From assembly GCA_007128315.1 (NCBI GenBank), contig SKXQ01000151.1, positions 1 to 35,228 of the forward strand: DNA of 35,228 bases, written 5' to 3'. The notes under the pieces were generated by a model, which made no database searches, was not told the DNA's origin, and worked only from the letters and a program-made list of their open reading frames with translations. A program made the position numbers and the translations under genes. Numbering within the stretch: the first letter of the stretch is position 1; every line of letters begins with the position of its first letter. This DNA is from Spirochaetaceae bacterium. GTDB taxonomy: Bacteria > Spirochaetota > Spirochaetia > DSM-27196 > SKKC01. This document shows positions 1 through 8,369 of this stretch, in pieces.

Positions 1-165
1 AAGGACCGTGTACAGGGCAAATGCCATGGACAGGCCTCCCATTATCAGCGCGAACCGTGAGCCGGAAACCAGGCCGACGGTAATTACAACGGCTGCCAGG
101 AGAATGAGTGTGCGATCGCTACTCTTGCGTCGCTTCGGGTCAATGTACGGAGAGAACGTCAGCAT
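1..165 (-). CDS. N-terminal part of a small membrane protein (runs off the window start)
   Basis: An open minus-strand frame of 55 codons begins with ATG at 165 and continues past base 1. An AAGGA Shine-Dalgarno sits 8 nt upstream of that ATG. The first ~18 residues are polar and basic (PKRRKSSDR), followed by two hydrophobic stretches at about 19-35 and 38-55, separated by a short GSR turn, so an inner-membrane protein with a cytoplasmic N-terminus is likely by the positive-inside rule. It is divergent from the isoaspartyl peptidase gene, with only ~46 bp between the start codons. I do not recognise the family and the C-terminus lies outside the window. An opposing frame at 8-205 on the plus strand is its shadow. 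Confidence 0.6.
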   Translation of the reverse strand, partial: MLTFSPYIDPKRRKSSDRTLILLAAVVITVGLVSGSRFALIMGGLSMAFALYTVL

Positions 166-211
166 AGAGTGTGTCCTTGAGAGCTCGAGCATAACACAGG
201 AGTAAGGGCCT

Positions 212-1189
212 ATGGAACTGAAAACAGCGTTTCCCCGAACGCGTAAGCCCCGGACGCTCGAGTGGGCGTGTGCGATTCACGGTGGTGCAGGGGCGATTCC
301 TCTTACGACGCCCGAGGAGACGGTGAAGCGGTACCGGGAGGCTCTTGCCGGTATTCTGGCCGGTGGTATCGAGCTGCTGTCAGACGGTGCCGCCGCAATC
401 GAGGTCGTCGAAGCCCTGGTGACCGCCTTCGAAGACAACGAGCTGTTCAACGCGGGACGCGGTGCTGTTTACACATCCGATGCCCGACACGAGCTGGACG
501 CGGCAATAATGGACGGTCTGACCGGCCGGTCCGGATCGGTTGCAGGGGTTCGTCGCGTTCGTAATCCAGTGCGTCTCGCGCGAGCGGTTCTCGACAGTCA
601 CGATCATATGTTTTACGCCGGGGAAGGCGCCGATCGCTTTGCAGAGACTCGGGGACTCGATCTTGTGGAGAACGGGTATTTCGACACTGCCCACCGGTAT
701 CGGGCTTTGTGCGAGGCACGAGGACACGGTACGGTGCTGCTCGATCACGATCAGGGATACGGGACCGTCGGTGCCGTTGTACGGGACCGGACGGGTAACC
801 TCGCAGCCGCAACGTCGACCGGTGGAATGACAAACAAGGCGCCTGGCCGTGTCGGGGACACGCCGCTGATAGGAGCGGGTACATACGCTGCGAACGGACT
901 CGCCGCGGTATCCGCGACGGGGCGAGGCGAGGCTTTCATGCGGCACATGGTCGCGTATGATCTGTGTGCACGTATCAGGTATTGCGGAACGGCTCTCGAG
1001 GATGCCGCCCACGATATCGTGATGAACGAAATGAAAGCCGGTGACGGAGGCATAATCGCGGTGGATCATGCCGGCACGATTGTGATGCCCTTTAACTCCC
1101 CGGGTATGTACCGGGCAGCCGCTGACAGTTCGGGAGACTTGATTGTGGCGATCTGGGACTCTCCCGAGCCTACGTCCGGCACTCGATAA
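212..1189 (+). CDS. Isoaspartyl peptidase / plant-type L-asparaginase (Ntn hydrolase)
   Basis: A 325-residue member of the plant-type asparaginase family, which hydrolyses beta-aspartyl (isoaspartyl) dipeptides and L-asparagine. The N-terminal half opens with the typical HGGAG motif (residues 23-27), and NAGRGAVYT follows at 80-88. The precursor should cleave itself before Thr185 in GTVGAV, freeing the nucleophilic N-terminal threonine of the beta subunit. The beta subunit carries the conserved TSTGG (201-205) and GAGTYA (221-226) loops. Length fits the family (about 310-330). AGGAG lies 9 nt upstream of the ATG. The likely role is recycling of damaged isoaspartyl peptides in the cytoplasm. 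Its 3' end overlaps the convergent rarA gene by 20 bp, with no terminator between them. Confidence 0.9.
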   Translation: MELKTAFPRTRKPRTLEWACAIHGGAGAIPLTTPEETVKRYREALAGILAGGIELLSDGAAAIEVVEALVTAFEDNELFNAGRGAVYTSDARHELDAAIMDGLTGRSGSVAGVRRVRNPVRLARAVLDSHDHMFYAGEGADRFAETRGLDLVENGYFDTAHRYRALCEARGHGTVLLDHDQGYGTVGAVVRDRTGNLAAATSTGGMTNKAPGRVGDTPLIGAGTYAANGLAAVSATGRGEAFMRHMVAYDLCARIRYCGTALEDAAHDIVMNEMKAGDGGIIAVDHAGTIVMPFNSPGMYRAAADSSGDLIVAIWDSPEPTSGTR

Positions 1190-3419
1190 CGTGGAGGCCG
1201 CTGTTCCATTGGACTGTCTTCGCGTCGAGCTCCCGGATTACCCACGCGCGGACTTCGCTCAACCCAGCACCGCCGAGCTCATTGTGAAGGTAGTTACCAT
1301 ATCCTCCCTGGCCCGGCGTGAACCATGACTCTATCATGTCGGAGCTCAGAGTCCGTTCGCGGGACAACTGTATTGTTTTCGCAGGCTGTACCGTAAAGCC
1401 GCTTTCTTCAAGACGGGCCCTGAGCTGCTCTGATCGTTTTTCGGGAACGGCACCGAAAATCTGATCTTCTGCTCGTATCAAAGCCTCCCTGTGGCCGGCA
1501 CCTTCCGTAGCGTCGTGTGTCAGGAGCTCGCTCAGTCTCTGACCGGACTCGGGAGCAGGTTCGATGCACAGACAGGTGCCTGCCGGGGATAGCGCTTCGC
1601 GCAGCAGTTTCAGTTCGCGCTGAGCGTCAGTCTGTGAGCGTAGCACCGGATCGAGAACCGCGAAAAGCCTGTACAGGATCATGTGGTCAAAGATGGGCGT
1701 CGCACCGTCGAAGAGTTTTCGCGTCTCGGCGAGACCTTGTTCGCCGAGCATCGCTGAGGGAAACCCTGAAACGAGATGCGGCCTCCACTCACGACGAGAA
1801 AGGTGATGCTCGAACCATGCGAGCTGTTCCTTCTTCGCTATGCACGAGGCGAGCAGGCCTTCGGGGACTCGTTTGAGTGCCTCCCACGCAATCGCAGGAG
1901 TTGCCCCTTCGAAGGTGAAGATTCGACTGTGTCGTTGCACGGGTATTCTGGAGAAACAGACCTCGACGAGACCAGTGAAAAAGTCTGTCGACTCCCGGCT
2001 TCGATAGTCCCAGCGAGCGATACCGGATGCTCCGGGTGTGTAGCTCAGGACCTCTCCGTCGTCGTCAGCTCCGGTCGAGGCCATCTGAAGCATGCGTCGT
2101 TGATCCAGGGAGCCGGTGCGCCCAGGTTCATCTCCCTCTGTACCCGGCGTGTAGAATACTTTGCCGGAAAGCTCTTTTGGCAGATAGGTCTGAGCTACCC
2201 AGTGGTCACGGTACGCGTGAGGATACAGATATCCCTCACCGTGCCCGAATCCTTCCGCGTCTCTCGACCCGTCGCGCAGATGCTTCGGAACGTCCGCGCG
2301 GCGCTCGTGCTCCACGGCCTTCACCGCATCAAAATACCCGAGTGTGGAGTTACTCTTGGCGGCCGTTGCGAGATACAGAACTGCGTGTGCGAGATGAAAC
2401 TGTCCCTCCGGCATGCCGACACGGTCGAATGCTGAAGCAGCTGCCTCTACCAGACCCAGCGCGTGCACGTCTGCGAGGCCGACGTCCTCGGAAGCGAACA
2501 CGAGCATCCGTCGGAACAGATACTTCGGATCTTCGCCCGAGACGATCATCCTTGCGGTCCAGTACAGGGCTGCATCCGGGTCGCTTCCGCGCAGGCTTTT
2601 AATGAATGCACTGATCGAATCGTAGTGGTAGTCGCCTTCTTTATCGTACAGCAGTGCCTTCGCCTGTATGCTGTCCTCTGCGACAGCGAGCGTGACGTGA
2701 ACCTCAGTACTCCGTATTGCGCCGTTCTGATCGGCACCGGTTTCAACGGCAAGCTGCAACGCGTTGAGCATGGTGCGGGCATCGCCATCGGCTATGCGTA
2801 TGAGATGATCGAGAGCATCATTATCGATTCGAACCTGACGGGCACCGTAGCCCCGCTCCGTGTCCTGCATGGCCATCTGTGCAATCCGGCGCAGATGTTC
2901 GGGTTGCAGTGGAGTCATTCGAAAAATGCGGCTTCGGCTCACGAGTGCGGCGTTGACCTCGAAAAAAGGGTTCTCGGTTGTCGCGCCGATCAACACGATA
3001 GTACCGTTCTCGACCCATGGAAGGAGGGCGTCCTGCTGCGCCTTGTTCCAGCGGTGGACCTCGTCCACGAACAGAATCGTCTTTCGTCCGTGAAGGCTAC
3101 GGAAATCACGTGCCCGGGCGACTGCGTCTCTGACATCCTTCACGCCGCCGAGGACAGCATTCAACGGAATGAACGCGCTCTTTGTCGTGCCTGCGATTAC
3201 CCGGGCGAGGGTGGTCTTTCCGGTTCCAGGCGGTCCGCTGAAAATGACGGACCCGATCTGATCCGCCGCAATAGCGCGTCTCAGAAGCCGCCCCGGGCCC
3301 ACGATGTGATCCTGTCCGACGAACTCGTCGAGTGTCCGCGGCCGCATGCGTGCGGCCAGCGGCATTGACTGAGCATCATCGGTGGTCTCGAACAACTCGT
3401 TCCCTGCCATACTACGCAT
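1170..3419 (-). CDS. rarA: RarA/MgsA-type AAA+ replication-recombination ATPase fused to a degenerate methyltransferase-like domain
   Basis: Residues ~20-425 are a complete RarA/MgsA (WHIP family) clamp-loader-like AAA+ ATPase. Walker A GPPGTGKTT is at 62-70, Walker B ILFVDE at 115-120 and the sensor-1 region GATTENP at 145-151, followed by the tetramerisation part ending in YLPKELSGKVFY. RarA acts at stalled replication forks together with SSB. About 320 further residues (430-749) look like the C-terminal half of a Rossmann methyltransferase: a hydrophobic FDHMILYRLFAVLD strand, then LLREALSPAGTCLCIEPAPE. No glycine-rich SAM-binding motif I is visible. RarA alone is usually ~430-450 residues; a RarA/unknown-domain fusion is known in cyanobacteria and spirochaetes. 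The start is uncertain, since 3419, 3410 and 3365 are all ATG codons without a good SD. Confidence 0.9.
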   Translation of the reverse strand: MRSMAGNELFETTDDAQSMPLAARMRPRTLDEFVGQDHIVGPGRLLRRAIAADQIGSVIFSGPPGTGKTTLARVIAGTTKSAFIPLNAVLGGVKDVRDAVARARDFRSLHGRKTILFVDEVHRWNKAQQDALLPWVENGTIVLIGATTENPFFEVNAALVSRSRIFRMTPLQPEHLRRIAQMAMQDTERGYGARQVRIDNDALDHLIRIADGDARTMLNALQLAVETGADQNGAIRSTEVHVTLAVAEDSIQAKALLYDKEGDYHYDSISAFIKSLRGSDPDAALYWTARMIVSGEDPKYLFRRMLVFASEDVGLADVHALGLVEAAASAFDRVGMPEGQFHLAHAVLYLATAAKSNSTLGYFDAVKAVEHERRADVPKHLRDGSRDAEGFGHGEGYLYPHAYRDHWVAQTYLPKELSGKVFYTPGTEGDEPGRTGSLDQRRMLQMASTGADDDGEVLSYTPGASGIARWDYRSRESTDFFTGLVEVCFSRIPVQRHSRIFTFEGATPAIAWEALKRVPEGLLASCIAKKEQLAWFEHHLSRREWRPHLVSGFPSAMLGEQGLAETRKLFDGATPIFDHMILYRLFAVLDPVLRSQTDAQRELKLLREALSPAGTCLCIEPAPESGQRLSELLTHDATEGAGHREALIRAEDQIFGAVPEKRSEQLRARLEESGFTVQPAKTIQLSRERTLSSDMIESWFTPGQGGYGNYLHNELGGAGLSEVRAWVIRELDAKTVQWNSGLHVIECRT

Positions 3420-3479
3420 CAGTGTGCAGTCTATCGAGCTCGTGTCAACGCTTGATTGCGGAATGACAACCTCCGGACT

Positions 3480-5186
3480 ATGCTTTCACCACGAACCATG
3501 GACACGCCCGGGCGCCAGCATCTCGATATACCGTTTTTATTCTCTCTTTCAGAATCACGTTTTCTGGCGTTTCATCCGGATATTTCACGTGTTACCGGTT
3601 TGCCTCACGGTCTTTTCGAACGACATCCACGTGCCATGGCTGCATTCATCGGTGGGGCTGAAGCACAGCGTCTGCATACCGTGTTTACGGGTCTTGGTGA
3701 TGGTCGTGACTGTAAAATCGATCTGTCCGTATGGTTACAGCCAGCGATTCGGTCGGATGTCTCTGTGCGCATCTATCGCCCCCCTGGATCACAACAGATT
3801 CTTGGTGTCGTACACGTGATCGGACAGGATCATTCGGAGCAGCGAAGAAAGGCGTATGATAGTGATCGTGAAGTACTCCTGGCCGCGCGTATTCAGCGGG
3901 TCCTCCTGCAGGATCTGCAAAATGCAGGCATTGACGGAATCGAGCTGGCTGGCCGGACGCTTCCGAGTCGTACAGTTGATGGGGACTTCTTCGTTTCCAT
4001 AGAGCTGGGAAATGTGCTGGATGTCGTCGTTGGCGACGTAATGGGCAAAGGCCTTGCTGCGGCGATGATTGCCGCAGAAGGTCGAGCGCGTATGTTGAAG
4101 GTTCTTATGGAGTTATCTGCAGCCTGTGGTCCCGGTCTGCTTCCGGATGTCGTTGAACTCGTTCAGGGAATTCACGATCGTTTCGCGCGCGAGCTCATTA
4201 GCATCGAGCGGTTTGTAACCTTCACGTATGCACGGATTCTTCCGGCGCTTAATCGACTCGACTTCGTTGAATGCGGTTGTCCGCCCGCGATTCTGTATCG
4301 TGCGTCAGACAGGGAGTGCCTGTTTCTCAAAGGCGATGACGCGCCGGTGGGGTTTTCTGCAGACTGGGTGTATACGCAGCACAGTGTTCCATTCGAAAGC
4401 AACGATCTTCTGCTTCTCTACTCGGATGGTCTGTCGGACGTCTCTTCGGACAACGGCGAGCAGTTCGGTATTCGCCGGATAGCCCATTTTATAGCAGGGA
4501 ACGCGGGTATCGAGCCTCAGGAAACGATTGACCTGCTTTCCAGTCGCATACGGGAATTTGGTCCGACATTCGGGTTTCGAGATGACGTGACATTCGTTCT
4601 GGCGCGGAGAACCAGATCCGGAGCGCACCCGAACCGCCGGATTACTGCTATACGCAGGGATACTTCTGAAGGAGTATTCCGCCGGTTCTGTCTAAACGGA
4701 TTTGAGTCGTGGGCGGGAGACCACGATGTTCGAAGCAACCCTGGACTCGATCGCTTCGTCGCAATCATCGACCTGGCATGGAAGATTATGCGGGAGTGCT
4801 ACGCGAGCGTCAGCGACACCGGATTTCATGGACAGCGCGGATGGTCGTGGTTTCTCGACGAAATAACGGAATCGGATGCATCGAGTGATGTGGATACAAT
4901 CAGCGGTGAGGAAAGACCGGCTCCGATGATCGGAACCGTTGGACAAGACGGTAGTCCGCACAACATCAATGTCATTATATCGCTGTATGACTCGTGGTCT
5001 CTGATCGAGCTCAGAACACCGATGATTTCTTCTTCGGCCGATGGAAACGCGATTATCCTGAGCGCACAGTCCTATGAGCCAGCTCACGACGCGTGTGATC
5101 AGAGCGCGGAGACCTGCCTGTGGGTACCTGATGCCATCTACTGCCCGAGCCTGTACGGAGAGCCGGTGTTCTTTGTCTCGGGCTGA
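3480..5186 (+). CDS. SpoIIE/PP2C-type serine phosphatase with N-terminal PAS-like sensor and an unknown C-terminal extension
   Basis: Residue numbers count from the ATG at 3480. Residues ~1-115 resemble a PAS-like sensor. A helical linker (DSDREVLLAARIQRVLLQ) is typical of RsbU-like phosphatases. The PP2C/SpoIIE domain spans ~140-380 and has DGDFF near 167, GDVMGKG near 185, YSDGLSD near 320 and RDDVTF near 367, the metal-binding aspartates of the family. These enzymes dephosphorylate anti-anti-sigma (STAS) proteins in partner-switching pathways. A further ~170 residues after the phosphatase match nothing I recognise with certainty; a decayed HATPase-like fold is possible. No strong SD was found. 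The ATG at 3498 is an equally plausible start, lying 13 nt after a TATGCT hexamer with TTGCGG 17 nt further upstream. The gene is divergent from rarA. Confidence 0.82.
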   Translation: MLSPRTMDTPGRQHLDIPFLFSLSESRFLAFHPDISRVTGLPHGLFERHPRAMAAFIGGAEAQRLHTVFTGLGDGRDCKIDLSVWLQPAIRSDVSVRIYRPPGSQQILGVVHVIGQDHSEQRRKAYDSDREVLLAARIQRVLLQDLQNAGIDGIELAGRTLPSRTVDGDFFVSIELGNVLDVVVGDVMGKGLAAAMIAAEGRARMLKVLMELSAACGPGLLPDVVELVQGIHDRFARELISIERFVTFTYARILPALNRLDFVECGCPPAILYRASDRECLFLKGDDAPVGFSADWVYTQHSVPFESNDLLLLYSDGLSDVSSDNGEQFGIRRIAHFIAGNAGIEPQETIDLLSSRIREFGPTFGFRDDVTFVLARRTRSGAHPNRRITAIRRDTSEGVFRRFCLNGFESWAGDHDVRSNPGLDRFVAIIDLAWKIMRECYASVSDTGFHGQRGWSWFLDEITESDASSDVDTISGEERPAPMIGTVGQDGSPHNINVIISLYDSWSLIELRTPMISSSADGNAIILSAQSYEPAHDACDQSAETCLWVPDAIYCPSLYGEPVFFVSG

Positions 5187-5210
5187 CTGTCAAACACCCG
5201 ATTGACGTCT

Positions 5211-6338
5211 TCACAAATTCTCTTCAGGGCCTCGTCGTTCGATGGCTTCGTCGCGTTTTGACTCGAGCTCGGCTTTCTGCTTCTTCAGGTCACCAACCAG
5301 GGCCTTCAGATCCTTGATCGCATCGTTTTTCGAAGCCATATCCCTGTCGACGCGGCCGATTTCCTCGATGAGTTTTCTCGCCTCTATCCCCGCCTGCAAC
5401 CGTTCGATCTGATCATTTTCGGACTCAATCTGCTTCTCACATTCGGCGATCTGATCGAGTGCAGACTGTGCTGCGTCGGCGAGTGTCGTTTCCGCGACCC
5501 CTGTCCGGGCGGTTTTACCCAGTTTCTGCAGGAGCGATACCCGTTTCTGCTCGCACTCCTGAGTCAGCCGTTCAAGCTCGGTGATCCTGCGACCAGGTTT
5601 CCGTCCGGCGCCTGCTTCTTCGAGCTCGCTTTCGAGTCCCCCCAGTTCGTCCTGGAGTCTTTCAAGCTGTGACGAAAGTTCGGTCGTGCGATCGCGGTTT
5701 CTTGTGTATGGCTCTAAGGCCTGATCGAGATCGGATGACTCGACGGAACCCGAAAAGTTGCTTTCCACGACGCGCTGGCCGAGGCGAAAAAACAGTCGCG
5801 GAAGAGACCCTTCCTTGTTCGCAAGTTTTCCCCGGAGCAGGGCGAGCCTGCCTCGTACGACCACTTTATCGAAGAATCGCTTGTTCTCAAGCTCTTCTTC
5901 TGCGCTTCGAATCTGTTCGCTGATTGACTCTATTTCCAGATGAGTGCTTCGCATTTCATCGAAGAGATCCGCGAAATCGCTGGTTTGTGAAGGATCGTTT
6001 CGTACCGCTTCGTAGGCGGCTTCCCCAATCGACTCATAGAAATTCTCGTTGTCTTTTTCAATATCGCGTATCTGCAACTGGAGGGAACTGATCTCCTGCT
6101 GAATCGTGGACTTGCGATCCGAGATCTGATGGATCCGTTCAATCACGCTGCTATAGCCGGATGCGATTTTCTCTATTTCGAGTATCTGCGATCGGAGATC
6201 TGAAAGGTCCGCGTTCAGATCCTGTGGAGGTTCACGCAGGAGAGCTTCTCCGATCTCACCGTGTGCGGAGGAAATCCGGTTCTCAAGAGACGCGATGACA
6301 CCCTGCTTTTCCATTATCCGTTTTTCATAGTCAATCAT
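5211..6338 (-). CDS. Predicted coiled-coil protein of unknown function
   Basis: A 375-residue, very charged protein (E, K, R, Q, D) with long leucine/isoleucine heptads over about residues 1-120, 125-165, 215-260 and 285-365. No signal peptide or membrane segment is visible. A shorter, less charged stretch around 170-205 (RLFFRLGQRVVESNF) could be a hinge or contact site. The chosen ATG at 6338 has GGAG 7 nt upstream. An in-frame TTG at 6353 is possible but lies at the predicted transcription start. It is convergent with the SpoIIE-type phosphatase gene (24 bp apart) and divergent from msrB. I cannot assign a function; a structural or scaffolding role is a guess from composition only. Confidence 0.8.
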   Translation of the reverse strand: MIDYEKRIMEKQGVIASLENRISSAHGEIGEALLREPPQDLNADLSDLRSQILEIEKIASGYSSVIERIHQISDRKSTIQQEISSLQLQIRDIEKDNENFYESIGEAAYEAVRNDPSQTSDFADLFDEMRSTHLEIESISEQIRSAEEELENKRFFDKVVVRGRLALLRGKLANKEGSLPRLFFRLGQRVVESNFSGSVESSDLDQALEPYTRNRDRTTELSSQLERLQDELGGLESELEEAGAGRKPGRRITELERLTQECEQKRVSLLQKLGKTARTGVAETTLADAAQSALDQIAECEKQIESENDQIERLQAGIEARKLIEEIGRVDRDMASKNDAIKDLKALVGDLKKQKAELESKRDEAIERRGPEENL

Positions 6339-6355
6339 TTCGACACTCCACAATA

Positions 6356-6384
6356 ACAGTATGGACGGCTCCAGCGGGTGTCAA
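6356..6384 (-). promoter_or_regulatory. Sigma-70-type promoter for the coiled-coil gene
   Basis: On the minus strand a perfect TTGACA (6384-6379) is followed by a 17-nt spacer and TACTGT (6361-6356). The expected transcription start is near 6349-6350, right at the GGAG that serves the ATG at 6338, so the leader would be only about 11-12 nt. Confidence 0.6.
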
Positions 6385-6413
6385 GTCGCGCGTTGGAGCA
6401 GTATATTGAGAAC

Positions 6414-6842
6414 ATGAAGCAGAAACACGAGAACACTACCTATGAGGTCGTCAAGTCCGACGAGCAATGGCGCGAGTCACTTACCGCGGAAGAGTATCGG
6501 GTGCTTCGGCGAGCGGGAACCGAGCGTGCGTTTACCGGCAGATATCATGACAGTAAGGATGATGGTGTGTACGTCTGTGCAGGCTGTGGCAACCCGCTTT
6601 TCGACTCGCAGAGCAAGTTTGATTCAGGGAGCGGGTGGCCGAGCTATGTCGAGCCGATAGCGGCGAATGCGGTCGAAGAGCGTGAAGACCGAAGCCTTTT
6701 CTTCGTGAGGACCGAAGTCCGGTGCCGGCGCTGTGGAGGCCATCTCGGTCACGTGTTTACCGACGGTCCGGAACCTACGGGATTGCGATACTGCATGAAC
6801 TCGGCAGCCATGAGTTTTTCGGGCCGTGGAGCGAACGCGTAA
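6414..6842 (+). CDS. msrB: Peptide-methionine (R)-S-oxide reductase MsrB
   Basis: A 142-residue MsrB, which reduces the R-epimer of methionine sulfoxide in proteins using thioredoxin. The two zinc-binding CxxC pairs are C55/C58 (CAGC) and C104/C107 (CRRC). The catalytic Cys127 lies in [11 protein letters not shown], the usual RYCxNSxxxxF signature. The substrate loop [10 protein letters not shown] is intact at 69-78. The start at 6414 gives the family's normal N-terminus; a GTG at 6378 would add 12 atypical residues. No strong SD is seen, but TATATT at 6402-6407 lies 6 nt before the ATG, so the mRNA may be leaderless. Its TAA stop abuts the ATG of the aldehyde dehydrogenase gene, so the two are co-transcribed. 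Confidence 0.95.
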   Translation: MKQKHENTTYEVVKSDEQWRESLTAEEYRVLRRAGTERAFTGRYHDSKDDGVYVCAGCGNPLFDSQSKFDSGSGWPSYVEPIAANAVEEREDRSLFFVRTEVRCRRCGGHLGHVFTDGPEPTGLRYCMNSAAMSFSGRGANA

Positions 6843-8252
6843 ATGACAGATCCGGAAACTGATGACCGGACGGTGCATCCCTCTGTCCTGTCCGCAGCGG
6901 TCGATTCACGACGACTTTTCGCCGTACAGACGCAGCCGCTGAAGACCCGGGCAAGTGACGCCCTCAGGAAGCTGGAGATGGCGGTAAGGAATCACGAGAG
7001 GGAACTAATCGACGTTCTGTGGAAAGACCTCAGAAAACCCGAACTCGAGGCGTTTGTATCGGAGATTTCAGTACTCTACCAGGAGATTCAAAAGCTACGA
7101 AAATGTGCCCGACGCTTCTTCCGACCGGTCAGACATCGTACGCCCATGTCATTCTTCTGGTCCGGCAGTCGTGTTCGGCATGAACCCTACGGCGCTGTGC
7201 TGGTCATCGCACCGTGGAACTATCCGGTCCAGCTGTCCCTCGTCCCGGTCGCTGGTGCTATTGCTGCCGGCAACAGTGTCGTCCTGAAGCCGTCCGAGTT
7301 GACACCTCACGTTGCAGCACTTCTCGAAACCATCGCGCGAGAAGCGTTTCCGGACGGGCTGCTCCGGGTTGTGACCGGAGACCATCGTGAGGCAGAAGCG
7401 CTTCTCAGGCAGAAGTTTGATTATATCTTTTACACCGGGAACACGAAGGTCGGCAGGATTGTCATGGAGGCTGCGGCCCGACATCTCACGCCGCTTACGC
7501 TGGAACTCGGCGGTAAGAGTCCTGCCATTGTGACTCGTAACGCAGATCTCGATATTGCCGCACAGCGCATTGCGTGGGGAAAGTGTTTCAACGCAGGGCA
7601 GACCTGTGTGGCACCCGACTACGTGCTTGTAGAACGCACGGTTCATGATACGTTTCTGAGAAAGTACCAGAAAGCACTCGCACGGATGTATGGGGCGAAC
7701 CCGGAGCAGAGTTCCGACTATTCCCGGATCGTGAATGACAGGCATTTCAACCGGATCAGCGGTCTGATTGACCGAACCGAAGGTACGGTGTGGAACGACG
7801 TCAGGAATCCGGGTACCCGTTTCGTAGCACCAATGGTGGTTATCGACGTCGGCTGGAATGATGCGCTTATGTCCGAAGAGATATTCGGTCCTGTTCTTCC
7901 GATACTGAAATACGACGATGTGCCGGAAGTGTTCGAGGTTCTGTGTCGTCGACCGAAGCCGCTGGCGCTGTACGTGTTCAGTAAACAACGTCGCGAATCC
8001 GAAGGAATTCTTCAGCGAGTTCCAAGCGGTGGGGGGTGTATAAACGACGTGGTTATTCACGTGGCGTCGTCTGAACTACCGTTTGGCGGTGTCGGAGACA
8101 GTGGTTTCGGACGTTATCGGGGGGTTCACAGTCTTCGGACCTTTACCTACGAGCGGGCCATCGTAAATCACAGGATCCGGCCTGAACTTCGTTTCCGGTA
8201 TGCACCATACAAGGGGAAACTTAAAATTGTCCGTCGTCTGGTCGGCCAGTAG
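6843..8252 (+). CDS. Aldehyde dehydrogenase, class 3 / fatty-aldehyde type
   Basis: A 469-residue NAD(P)-dependent aldehyde dehydrogenase. The oxyanion Asn126 is in APWNYP, the general base Glu221 in LELGGKSP and the nucleophile Cys255 in GQTCVAPD. The C-terminal GGVGDSGFGRYRG and the basic, hydrophobic tail RYAPYKGKLKIVRRL are typical of the ALDH3 branch, which oxidises medium- and long-chain aldehydes. The start codon follows the msrB stop directly (TAA then ATG) and TGGAG lies 11 nt upstream within msrB, indicating translational coupling. Pairing with MsrB suggests a shared oxidative-damage role, such as clearing lipid-peroxidation aldehydes; that is inference. Coniferyl or other aromatic aldehydes are alternative substrates. 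Confidence 0.9.
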   Translation: MTDPETDDRTVHPSVLSAAVDSRRLFAVQTQPLKTRASDALRKLEMAVRNHERELIDVLWKDLRKPELEAFVSEISVLYQEIQKLRKCARRFFRPVRHRTPMSFFWSGSRVRHEPYGAVLVIAPWNYPVQLSLVPVAGAIAAGNSVVLKPSELTPHVAALLETIAREAFPDGLLRVVTGDHREAEALLRQKFDYIFYTGNTKVGRIVMEAAARHLTPLTLELGGKSPAIVTRNADLDIAAQRIAWGKCFNAGQTCVAPDYVLVERTVHDTFLRKYQKALARMYGANPEQSSDYSRIVNDRHFNRISGLIDRTEGTVWNDVRNPGTRFVAPMVVIDVGWNDALMSEEIFGPVLPILKYDDVPEVFEVLCRRPKPLALYVFSKQRRESEGILQRVPSGGGCINDVVIHVASSELPFGGVGDSGFGRYRGVHSLRTFTYERAIVNHRIRPELRFRYAPYKGKLKIVRRLVGQ

Positions 8253-8253
8253 T

Positions 8254-8288
8254 CGAAACGGTATCGTATCCGGGTTGCGACCGTTTCG
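8254..8288 (+). other. Perfect 9-bp inverted repeat after the aldehyde dehydrogenase stop
   Basis: CGAAACGGT (8254-8262) and ACCGTTTCG (8280-8288) form a 9-bp stem around a 17-nt loop, starting 2 nt after the stop codon. It lacks a following T-run, so it is more an mRNA 3'-end protector or rho-assisted stop than an intrinsic terminator. The loop's CCGGGT can instead pair with ACCCGA just downstream, giving an alternative fold. Confidence 0.45.
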
Positions 8289-8330
8289 AGTACCCGAATC
8301 ACCAGCGTCAAGCGAGATGCCAATGACGTG

Positions 8331-8360
8331 TTGTCTGCGACCGCTGTTTTCCTGTACGCT
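8331..8360 (+). promoter_or_regulatory. Candidate promoter for the DEAD-box helicase gene
   Basis: TTGTCT (8331-8336), an 18-nt spacer and TACGCT (8355-8360) precede the favoured ATG at 8370 by 9 nt. The match is moderate. No SD precedes the ATG, so transcription would begin almost at the start codon. Confidence 0.3.
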
Positions 8361-8369
8361 GTGAATCTC

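Noticed and set aside
8..205. 65-codon plus-strand reading frame at the window start
   Set aside because: It opposes a minus-strand frame that has an SD, two hydrophobic segments and natural composition; the plus-strand product is Arg/Ser-rich without features.
380..1069. 229-codon minus-strand frame inside the isoaspartyl peptidase gene
   Set aside because: Antisense shadow of a gene with complete family motifs; no SD and Cys/Arg/His-rich composition.
2463..3368. 301-codon plus-strand frame opposite rarA
   Set aside because: Antisense shadow of the conserved AAA+ domain; no recognisable motif or SD.
6379..6407. TGTCAA-N17-TATATT as a strong -35/-10 pair for msrB
   Set aside because: The TGTCAA is really the complement of the minus-strand TTGACA and is a poor -35; only the TATATT is retained as weak evidence.
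7149..8060. 303-codon minus-strand frame opposite the aldehyde dehydrogenase
   Set aside because: Antisense to catalytic motifs of a clear ALDH; composition typical of a shadow frame.
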